Of a stretch of 64,000 nucleotides of DNA, positions 1 through 12,000 are shown in pieces. The DNA comes from Haliclystus octoradiatus. Its lineage: Eukaryota > Cnidaria > Staurozoa > Stauromedusae > Haliclystidae. The position numbers and the translations under genes were made by a program. The stretch is from assembly GCA_916610825.1 (NCBI GenBank), contig OU744446.1, positions 3,729,001-3,793,000 on the forward strand, in the 5' to 3' direction. How positions within the stretch are numbered: the first letter of the stretch is position 1; each line of letters opens with the position of its first letter. The notes beneath the pieces were generated by a model. The model was not told the origin of the DNA. It made no database searches and saw only the letters and a list, made by a program, of their open reading frames with translations.

Positions 1-3000
1 CTCACTTTGAAATGTGCAATAAAATCTTTCAATAAATAATTATCGTTGCCATGGACATCCCAACAATCCCAAACAGTATAATGAAGATCACCCCTATTGA
101 ATGAAGAATATAATTTATGATAATTTATAATTTACTCATAATTTATGATAATGTATCACTACCAACTCTAAAACCATTATGAATATGCAATGACAGTGAA
201 AAATGTAAAAAAGTGAAAACCACAAATTTTTCAAGTCATGAAAAAGTTTGAAAACCATGAAAACATCCATATTCACAATATTAAAATGTGAAAATGCCTT
301 GAAAATGCAATGAAAACACAATGAAATTTCACAATTGTTTTCATGGTTTCCCCTACAAAAAAATCCATGAGTTCATGAACAGTTCATGAAATTTTGGGCA
401 GTATTACGTTCCTAAACTTATGAACTTTTTTTGCAAGGGTTTGGTATCAGTACTGTATGTACAGTACCTTCTAAACTCTCATGTACATTTGTAAACAGAA
501 GTATAAAGATAGCTATAGCCCTGTGAAAACAGTTTATCAGAGTTAAATAGCCCAGCTTTGATAAATAACAAGTAAGAAGTCAATAAAAAGTTGTAGAAGA
601 GTAAAATGAATGTAAATGAAAAGTAATAAATTTCACTCATTCCCTCCCTCCCTCCCTCACTCATTCTGATTCAAATTAAGACTCAAATCTAGAAGAAAGG
701 TATTATGAGATTACATACTTGATAACTGTCTTTGCAGGTGGCCCTGGTTCTGATAACAGACACATTGGAAGTGCCAAGTTTAAGAATGTATTTCTGAATA
801 CATCCAGCTTTGGATTGAGAATCATTTTCACAAGTTCTATTGAAGCCTATAAGAATAAAAAAGGATTAAACCCTTGGCAAACAACTGGAACTTTCATCTA
901 ACCAATCTGTTTTTGTCTGAGGTTTGTTTTTCGTGTTTTGAAGCAGTCTTTCCAAGAGTGGTTGACTTGCCCAAGTCTCACTTTTACTTTGACGATTTTG
1001 ATATGTTTATAAGTGAGACTTGCGTCCTTTGGCAATTCTATTGTTTAGAAAACAAAGAAACCGCCAACAAAATCGCGTTGATGACGTAGTTTTATTTGAG
1101 TATTCCAGGGTGTAAACAGTCAACAGCGAACGAATCGTAAAATATGTAAGCCTGCAAATTTTTAAAGATGCTAAAATGTTTGACAGAAATAGTGGCTTGA
1201 GTCACTTGTTGTAGATATATTTCAGGGTATTGGAGCTAATTGAACTGGAAAACTGATTTTATTATTCTAACTTACTGATTCTGGCGAGTCATTGATTTAG
1301 TGAACGCTGCTGTTTACAGAAAACTATTTGAGCGCTCGTTGGAGATCGAAATGCAGATTGAAATATGATTCATTGTGGAAATCATAAACACTACATTTGA
1401 ATGTTGCTATATTCTGGATAAATCTTTTCCTTGCTCTTGTACACGACGTGGAACTGCTGAATTTTCGATGGTAACCCAAAGCATTCACAATGATACAATC
1501 TTAAACAATTCTGAAGGGTAAAAACATTTACAGATAATTTCGCCATCTGTATTTTGAATGATGATGTTGAAATAAGTTTGTAATTTTTGACAGCAATCAG
1601 TTAATCGACTTGATTTGATAACCATAAGTTTCCATATAGATTTAATTCATTTTATTTTGGCTTGCATGTTGCATCTTTCATTAATTTACGTAATGTTGAA
1701 CCCCGTCTTTCCGCGTACATCAAATGCGTGATAATTTGTCAGAACAATACGATCAAACAGAATGCAGTTGTGCAGAATTCTGCACAACGCTGTACGAAGG
1801 GAATAAGTCCAGCTTACCGCTCGTCAAATTGCGGTATATCAAAGCGGGACTTATAGATCAGTCAACATCGGAAGGGTTTTAGATAAATTTGAACAAAATA
1901 GTTCGAAAAGGATGACAAAGACGATAACGAAAATCCTTAAGAAAATGTTTGATGGCCATCAAACACAGTTGGTCATCAATTACAGTGTGACAAATAAAAT
2001 GCGCAATCTAACATGCACAAGACAAATCTAAATAGTGGCTAATCGACAAAGATTTTTAAAGGATTTAAAAATTGCGCAAATGCTGCTGTTGCTTGCTCAG
2101 GGCTTTAGAATGTTTCAAAAATGATGGCCTATTATAAAGCAGATAGACAATTGGACACATATCCACAAATTATATTATGAAACTTTCAAATATTATTTTG
2201 CAATAACATGTCAATATGAAACACCCCATGAAGACAGTATGAGAACGTTTTTTTCTCATTTTTTCCAAATTTTCATGAACAGTTGATGAACGTTGATGAA
2301 ATTAACACATTTTTTTGCTGAGGGGAATAAATTGTAAATGTAGGAAAAGGCGCACTATCTATACATGCATGAGAATAAAGTTTAGTCAAAAGAGAGGAAA
2401 ACCCATAAAAACCTACCAAAACAATAGCTAGATCAGGGTTTTCTTTGTTTTGGGGCAAACAGAAAAGAAGGAAATCCGCAGATTGGAGGAACTTTCTCAT
2501 GCCTGCTATATGAAGATATTTTATGAAGATACTTTCATTTACTCTCGCACATGTATGCTCAATCTGAGCAATTCCACAAGGATAGAATTCAGGATAAAAT
2601 ATAATATTAATTCTGCATTTCCATTCAATGAAAAACAGGATTGATGAATAAGGCACAATGATCTTGCTCAAGTCTCATGTTTTCTTATACAGTGGAACCT
2701 GTATATAACGGTCACCTCTATACAGCGGCCACCTGTCTATAATGGTCACTCTTTCAATGTCTAAAATAGTATTTTCTATTGAATCAAACCTTTATATAAA
2801 GGCCACCTGTCTATAGTGGTCAATTTATCTACCTTTCTTGGCTGGCCATTATATACAGGTTTCACTGTATGCTTATAAAAATGAAAAGAGACATTTGTAT
2901 TATATTTTATGACAATAAATGGACAATAATCCCTAAAATAAAAAGAGTGAAAACATTGATTTAAGCAATCAGAATATTTTGGGTAGAAAAAATTAGTATC

Positions 3001-6000
3001 CCGGAAGGAAAAATGTTTTATCTGACCCTGATGATATATCATTACAGTCGAACTTGGTTAATAACCCCTCTATCAATGTCCCACCTTGCTTAATATCCCC
3101 ACATAAAATTGATTTCTATTTTCAATTCTGAATACAAACTCTCATAATCTTACATCGCTTAATATCCCACCTCCCTTAATGTCCTGCTTTTCAGCCGTAT
3201 CAGAGGGGGGATATTAAGCAAGTTTGACTGTATATACAACTTACTAGGCCAGCAATTGCCGCAGTTGTTGTTGCAATGGCTGGTATAATCTTTCCCGCAA
3301 TTCTTTTAGTTTTGTAACGATCAGCCATCTCAATACTATACATTTCTGCACGAAGATTCTGAGAAAAAATAATTATAAAAATAGATTGATTAGGACTAAC
3401 AGAAATATTAGTATGAATACTGCGAATTGATAACTGACAATTATTGACATGGGCGTGTTACAATGAACATCATAGTAAATGTGGCTCAAAATTGCAATAA
3501 ATGGTGTTGTTTTAAAATTATAAAATTTACATCTGAATTGGAAGGTGTCATTAAAGGGTTATCACATACTTGTCAGTTTGTATTTATATTTACTTGACAA
3601 GTTGGAAGACACAAATGATTTTCAACTTTCCAAGTGTCTCCCAACTTTTTTGAGATTTCTGAATTAAGTTATAATTTCGGTAGGCCTACTTTATAATTTT
3701 TATCACAGATCAAACTTTTCTTGAAGCTAGCAGTTTTTCCTGGTTTTCAGAGCGATGTTTTATTCTTGGTTTTTATGAACGTTCTTTTGACCAATCAGAT
3801 CGCAGAAATCTTTTAAAATATTTTAGAAATTACGATTACAAATTGCACTTAAAATCATCCATCAAGTAACAAGCTAGCCTGCGTCACAGAACAAAACATT
3901 TCTGACCTAGAATTTAAAAAAAAAATTTCCGACGCTGCAAAATGGTGCTTCAACTGACAGATATGTCATATAATTCAGAAACAGAAAGTTAATTTAGTGC
4001 ATCCATAAATACTTTAGGTTCAAATGCAACACTGTTAAACTATATCATATTTTATACAATCGAAAATTGTAAGTTGAAATAAACTGATGTCCTTTTTGCA
4101 CTTTTTCTTCAATTCTGGTAAGCAGGAAAGGTTTCTAATTACTTTTCCTTCACAAAAATGTTGGATTAAAGTACAGCACAAATAAAAAGTTGAGTACCGG
4201 TAAATGTCCGAGAAAACCGTTCAACTTTATTTGACTTGTCAAACGAACAAAGTTGGATCGTTCACCCATGCAGTCAAATGCAGTTGATGGTCGATTATGG
4301 GCCCTAATTGCCGTCTCAGCTAGTCGAACGGACTGAAACAGATTTTGGTTCAGTTCAAAAACATTTTAGAGTCGGGTGGATGCTGAAGATTTTCAATGAG
4401 ATTTTCATCTCTGAATATATCTGGAACACTGCACACAAACGTATAAGCAATCAATAGTCAGGAGAGTTTTACAGTTGCAGCTCCCAGAATTTTGATTTCC
4501 CATCTCCCAGATTCTTATGGCTGATACAGAATTATTCCGTTGTTCTGAATTAAAAATACCAAGAATTTATAGACAATAAATTAAGCAAGTAATGTAGACG
4601 GTATCGTCCTACCGAAGGCATCCGTACCACTCCTCTTTTTCTAGAGGAGTGGCACTCTTCGCTGAGAGCAATGATTTTAAACGCTCCTTACTGATCTCAG
4701 CCGCGACACTGCTGATAAATATTTTAACAGATTTCATGGTAGATAAGTCTCAATTGTCAATGCGCAACGATGCGCCGCAGCTACTTACAATGCCATTCCC
4801 TCTGGACCATTCCATCCGCCATCCTCAGATGGTACTCATTTGATGTTTTAGATAAAGTCAATGCTGAGTTGACCTTCGGGGGATTTGAACCACAGTCAAT
4901 CAGATATGATCCGATCTGAAGTTCGGTTGCTCTTGCCATCTGAGCTAATCCTCTCAATAGACAATAAGGATATCAGAAACATTCAGTTGAATAGTTAAAT
5001 ATTAAAACTATATAACTGTGGGTTCTTCTCAAATCTGGTTTATTTCTTGCCTTCAACTTGTCACATTTGATATTATATAGAATCTAAATAGTTTTTAATA
5101 TTCAAGTTAGGTCAAATTTACTCGTTATTGAAAACAGATGTATGCAATTGGCTGTAAAGGCGAATTGTAATTTGCCCGATCATGCAACAATGTTCGAGTT
5201 TTGCATACAATAAAGTTGAATTAACAAAGTCGCATCGTTTGCTAAGTGCCTTCCGAAAACATGAATGGTTGTAAAAGGTTTCACATTACAGTATATAGTT
5301 CTATTAAATACACATGGTTAATTGATAGAGTCAATGTCGAAGGACAGGAAGTAACAGGCAGTTTGCTAGTCTGTGCACAAACAGAAGATTTCAGAACGAA
5401 AGTGAACTACACAGAAAAAGCATGGACTTATCTAAAGAGAACCTATAGTCTGCAAAAAGGCTAGTTGTTTATTTTCGATCTACTTACAGATGCAGCAGTA
5501 ATGAAATCGATATGGCCATTTGCATCATCATCTTTCTCAAATGTAAGTGGGTTGAGATCAACAATGTCTAAAGAAATGGAGAAGATTATGATCACATTAG
5601 GTCACCTATATCTGATTATCCCCTGCCTATACAGGTAAATCCAGGAGTTCATAAACCTTAGGGGACATTTCATGAACATCTTATAAAGATTTGGGACCAT
5701 TTAATGTTCACAAACTGTTCATAAACTGTTTTTCGCGGCGGCAGGGGTGGTACCAGGATTTCCCTGACAAGTGACTAAATTCACAGGGGAGGGGCCATTT
5801 GTAGGAAGTATTTGAAAACTGCTTGAAAAAGTATTAAAAATCTTGCCGACAGTCCAAAGAAGTTTCACCGACGAGGGGGCTGAGTACCCCCTCTGGTGCA
5901 AGCCCTGTTAGTAACTAGCTTTTTGTATACATCTGTCACAGTATTTTGGTACCATGGTAGTGAAATGATGCAGTTTGATTATCGATAGTCTCACCTTTTT

Positions 6001-9000
6001 CTAAACAGTTATTTTCCTTTGTTAACTTAATCACATAATTACGATATATTTCTACTTTGTTGTCATTCAATACTTTCACATCCGTATTGCTTTTGGCTTT
6101 TTCATCCGTCTCGATGACCTAGGTTTGAAGAAAAATAGATGAATGTAAGTGACAAGGCATATAAGGGAGTCTCATTCAAAGCAATTCTCTCCATTCATGA
6201 AAATTCTAAATGGTTTGGGAAAAATTGCATGACATCGATTTTTGAAGTAATTTCTGGAATATTTCAATTAACAACATTATGTTATACTGTAATTACAAAA
6301 CTTTTTTTGCTATCCTTAAAAATCTTTCACTTGAATCTTTCTACTTTGGAAAGCATCTTACTAATTGACAAAATAGTGACAACCTGCATTGCTTACCTTA
6401 TTTGACGGTGAAAACACTGGAACTTTTATAGTGTCTAACAGCCTACACACAGTTTCTTTGGAATATTCCTATAATGTAATTACACCATACTATACAATGA
6501 AAGCTAAACAATGATTGTCCAATGTAAGGCATAACCTAATAATTACACGGGTGTGGTGAATGAGTACACAATAAAGGTGTTAAAAATCACAAGCCGCCTT
6601 GGCGAGTGATTTGCCCATTTTGAATGTTCTCACTGTCGCGTGAGTGCATTATCAGGCTGTAATTCATAGCTCCCTATTCATTATTTGTTTTATCACATTA
6701 TGGTAACCAAAATTAGTATATTTTTAGGATATATTTCTCCACAAATATGCTGCTTGATTCTTCAAAGCTGCGTTCGTTTCGATATTTCATAGATAAACAT
6801 TTGAATGGAGAATTTACAGCTGCATTCGAAACGACAATACTTGGTTCGATTGTATCGTTTCATTGTTATGCTGTTTATTATTTTTATGGTTTCCAAGAAA
6901 CTAAGTCATGAAATTGTAGCTTGAGAGTTTTATAATAATTTTGTTTTAATGATAACTGAGAATACAGGCAAACATGTCATGTGAATAATCTTATCTTTGT
7001 TGTCTCCAAATCAGATCAACATAACACATAACCATATGCTGAATACTTAGTATTTACTGCATGTAAGTCATTAGCCTGTGTACAAGCCCCAATTTATTTT
7101 TGAAACCATAGGGTCTGTGAACTAATGTGTGATTTTCAGCCCAATAAGTTCTCCTGAATTTGGCATATAATTTATGCACTACATCATGTTATCATTAAGA
7201 TCGTTGTTGCGGCTGATAACTCTGAAGTATGTGACGAAGAGTTGTGATTTTATGACAATTGATGTTTTGCAACACTTGACAGTGTGTGAATTAGGGTGTG
7301 AATAACTTACTAAATTTATATAGGTGCTATTTTCGATAGGCTGAAAACCCCACATTAGTTCACAGACCCTAAGCTTTTAGGAACAAACCTTAATTCCAGG
7401 TACACAGGCTAGTAAGTCATTAGCAAAGCTATAAACAGTTCATTAATGTCTTTCAGGAACATTTCATCAAAGTTCATGAAGTTTAAGAACAGTTCATTGA
7501 CATGCTGTGATCTCAGTGAGTGAATTATTTTTGGAGAGGTGATGAAGCAGTAACTAATTGTTACAACTGATGCATTGGCAGGTTGAATTGGCGCACATGT
7601 CCATTTCAATGAAAACAGTCGCTATCAGAGTTTGATAAAATGGAGGGATTTTGGGATTGGGAGTCTCGTAAGGCTAGCATTAAAATTCAATCAGATGCAA
7701 ATTCAAAAGGAAGTGGAAGAAATAGTCGTATATAAATTTTCTTTTTATCACAATAAATACCATTTGGACAGAGATTTAAAACAATTTTCATCATATCTTA
7801 TGACATTAAAGCCGTAAAATTAAAAGACGTGAAAATGTTTACATGATGAAATCATGTAAAAGTTGAAAAAGTTGGAATCCCAATAGGAAAAATATTTTAT
7901 TAGACCCTGCCTGTTATACAGGTCACCTCCCAATAGTGGTCACTCTATGTAGATTAAATAGTACTTAGATGTAAACAGAGCGACTGTACAGAGCAGTGTC
8001 AACATTTCAAACATTAAGTTATGAATTTTCAAAAATTGGAATTTCGTTTTGAATTTCATTATTTGAAAAAAATCAACAATCGGTTCCCAAATTGACGAAT
8101 TGGTTGATTTCTCAATACCGATAATTTTAAGATTAATACAATTAATGCCGATTATTGGCAGAACCGATTATTTTCCAAACAATTGTCTTACCCCTAGTTT
8201 ATATACAAAGGCCTCCTCACCTGCATATAGTGGTCAATTTCTCAACCTCTAATGGCTGGCTGTTACACACAGGTTTTGTTGCTTAATAAAAATGACCTAT
8301 TATAATCGATGTGATCTATATACAGGGTCCAACAAAAAGTTGAGTCTTCTGGAATCCTAGAGGCATTTTTACAAGTTTTCTGAATTTTGTTATTGAAATT
8401 TGACCAATAAATCATAAAAATATCAATTTTCTTCTAAATTTGCTCTGGCCTTCCGGAATCTATGCTTTTATTCTGTCGAACCCTGTCTATATAAAAATTA
8501 CCTCTGAATCAACTTCAATGCCGTGGATGGCAGCCGTCAATTTCGCATGTGATTGAACAAATAAAAGATGCCTGCAATAGTTCAAAATAAAATTAAAGTT
8601 GCGGAATGCTGATATCATCTCAATAAAGTAGCTCTCATAATTATGCAGTTTGTATTGTGTAAATGGGAAAAAGGGGACAAAACAGATTTGAATCAACCCC
8701 ATTTTAGGGAACCATATTCTTATTGCATGTGCTGAATTTATCTGTAAACATTTCATTCAGTATTGTATCTATATCAAACTCGCTTCAACTTACAATTTTT
8801 CATCCTGATTGAATTCTATTGGTCGAGGTGGTCGCTTTGGAGATTGCCAAAATAAGCCTGAAAATTCAAGAGCATGTCGAATGAAACACATGCGAACCAA
8901 CCCATATTCTTCATAAAGTACAGTCGATTCGGTTAATATCCCTTCTTTTAATGTCCCACCTTGCTTAATATCCCCACATAAAATCGATTTCTATTTTCAA

Positions 9001-12000
9001 TTCTCCATTCAAATTTTCATATTCCTACCTCCCTTAATATCCCACCTTGTTAGATGTCTCGCTTCTCATCCGTACCTGAGGGGGGATATTGAGCAAGTTC
9101 AACTGTATTCAAATTTGTTTTGAAATGTGAAGATAGATAGATATTTGAAAATGGAATTGAACTTTGACTGAGAGTCAGTTAGAGTTGAGAAGGTCCTTTG
9201 TGAAAACAGTTCATGAACGTTAAATGGAAACATTTTCATCAAAAGTTAATGAACTCTGAAACTTTATTTGCATGAGGAGTCAGATTTTATCAAATCCAAC
9301 TGTGCATTAAACTTTCTTGGGGACATATAGACACATTTACAGAGATGCACAAACAAGATGTGTGCGCCAACGTTAAATTGATGCCCAGCCTCCCTTAAAA
9401 ATTGCAATCACTCAGCTGCTGACGTAGCAATGCATAAACTCATAACGCTTTAACAGATGTTATTGTTGACACCTCGATGATAAAAATAATTTAATTTACA
9501 AAAATAACACGATAAGTAATAAAAACACTTTTTGGATCAGATATCCGGAACGTATTGTGTGATAAAATGCATTACGTAATTTAAGTATTATTGGCAACAA
9601 TAATTAGTTGACTTTGGCCGCATTTTTACCAGGACAAGTGCAATACTCGATAAACCTACTGTATGCTAACCGAATATGCGATATTGACTGTATATCACAA
9701 AGCAAGACAGAATATTGTTTGTAGCAAGACACAAAATTGTTCGTAGCAAGACACAACATTACTTGTAGCAAGACACAAAATTGTTCGTAGCAAGACACAA
9801 TATTGCTTGTAGCAAGACATAACATTGTTTGTCAGATGAAAAATGATGATGGTAGCCTCAAACAATTGATTTCTAGCAAAAGTTGAATAATTACTACATT
9901 GAAACTTACTGCCATCTGAAAGTATTGTGTCAACAGGAAATACATGAAGCAATTGCTTTGCCTAGACAATATGTAAAAAGTACATCATGTGATTAGCAAT
10001 ATGATCATATCAAATGGCTTAAGATACCAAATGTCTCCTTATACCATTCAATTACCCCTGCGAAAAACAGTTCAGGAATTCATGAACAGTTCATGAATGT
10101 TAAATGGATACAATTTTCCTGAACTGTTCATGAAAATTTGGGACCATTTAACGTTCATGAACTCCTGAACTGTTTTCGCAGGGGTAGATGCAAACTTATA
10201 TGTTGGCCAAGTTTGCGAACTGTTTATGGAGAGTGAACCATTTCAAGGTCATGAACTTTCAATCAATTCATCTGTGAAATAAATTGAGTGAGCATGTGAA
10301 CAGTTCATGAACTTTTTTATTAATAACTCATGAACAAATTTTTAAAACGGTTCATGAACCTAAAATTGTTGGAAGTCATAAACACTTTGTGAACTGTTTA
10401 TGACATTTCATGAACATCTGGGTAATTTCACGTTCATGAACTCATCAATATCTTTTTATATGGGTTGTTAATGAACTGTTAATGAACATTATGTGACTTC
10501 ATAAGCTATACTATTTAGAATAAACTACGATATATGGAAATTGCTGACATTTCCTTTGTGAAATTGATGGTCCAAACTTCATGAACTATAGTGGTTAAAA
10601 TCATTGCACGTCTATTAATCAAATTGAACAGGGTTTGATAAAAGTTGTAAACTTAAAATCTTAGATTGCAAATGGCAGATGAAACATCAGAAAGCTAACA
10701 AATAGTTTAAATTAAATTGCAATGTTAAAGTGTCTGATGACTTGTAAGTAACCATCACAACATTTTTCACGTAATACAAAATGTAACAAACTTGCAGCAT
10801 TGAGCTGATATTAAGACATTTCCTTTCCTTTTGAAGGATGTGGAATCAGTAAAATAATTATGAAAGATAAAATATTCTGAATTATTAGGAAAGTTTTAAA
10901 AAATCGAAGGACTATTAAGGTTAAAACCTTTATTAGACCCTAAACTTGAACAATATCTTGCCTCAAGGTTTACGCATGGCCGTAAATCCAACACATTTTT
11001 TACTCATATTTCAGGAAAGTTTACGACGAAAAATCGCAAAATCATGCAATTTTGAAGGTTTTACAGTACTGAAGCTCCAAAAAATGCAAATATCACACCC
11101 ACTGTCCATTTTGTCAGGCAAAATTGACAAAAAACCTGCTCAAAAGCGTGTAGTTACGGCTATGGTTTCACAAGGTGTGAGGGTCATTGAACTGCTCATG
11201 AACTTATGCCATATTTTAACAGGGGTTCTGCTCCCATTTTCATATGTTTTTCACAAAGTTTTAACACCTTTGAGTTAAATTGACGTTAACTTAAGTTATG
11301 TATCACCAACTTACTGTATGATTGAAATATCTCTCAAACTTAATCCTTGCAATACGGACACAATCATTCCATGTTTTCGGTTTGTTAATTAATACCCCAA
11401 CACCATTTGTAAAGTCATCAGGCTCTCGATCAGAATCTTGAATGGACTAAAAATTCAAAATGATGCATGAAATTAAGTTTCAAGTCATATGATATTGAAT
11501 GTTTTAAACATTTCAAACGTATCTCACACAAGCTGTATAAAACATAGCCTGCATGAAGACTCAAAATGTTTCTAAGCAAAACAGTAGACTGCAGGAAGGC
11601 TATATAAACATAGGATACAGCCTCATAATAATAATAATACTACAGTGAAACCTGTATATAGCTGCCAGCTACGAGAGGTAGATAAATTGACCATTATAGA
11701 CAGGTCGCCTTTATATACAGATTTGATTCAATAATAGAAAATACTATTTTAGACATTGCAATAGTGACCACTGTAGACAGGTGGCCGCTGTATAGAGGTG
11801 ATCCTTATAACAGGTTTGACTGTATATGTTAAAAACAGTGCTCAATGTCTGTCGACAGAGCTGTAAATATAAACAGAGGAGCCAAAGATTACATATTTTG
11901 TTATTGTATTGGTTTTGTTTATTATAGGTTATACCCTGGGGTTTTGAGAGGTTATCTCTCTCTCCTCTCTCTTTTCCGTCCCAGGACGAGGACACTGCGC

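Noticed and set aside
2273..2671. 132-codon open frame on the minus strand
   Set aside because: No family resemblance, low-complexity composition and no splice logic with the UBA6-like exons. Probably a chance frame in AT-rich intron sequence.
3882..3960. Another TAGCCTG foldback starting near 3895
   Set aside because: TAGCCTGCGTCACAGA resembles the family end, but I could not find a matching right arm or a 9-bp duplication.
4878..4957. tRNA gene on the minus strand
   Set aside because: A and B boxes are present, but the sequence runs into a SINE body repeated elsewhere in the window, and I could not fold a proper acceptor stem.
11744..11840. C-terminal continuation of the LINE-like frame
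   Set aside because: This part overlaps the pogo-like MITE at 11643-11822 and translates its inverted repeat, so it is not LINE coding sequence.
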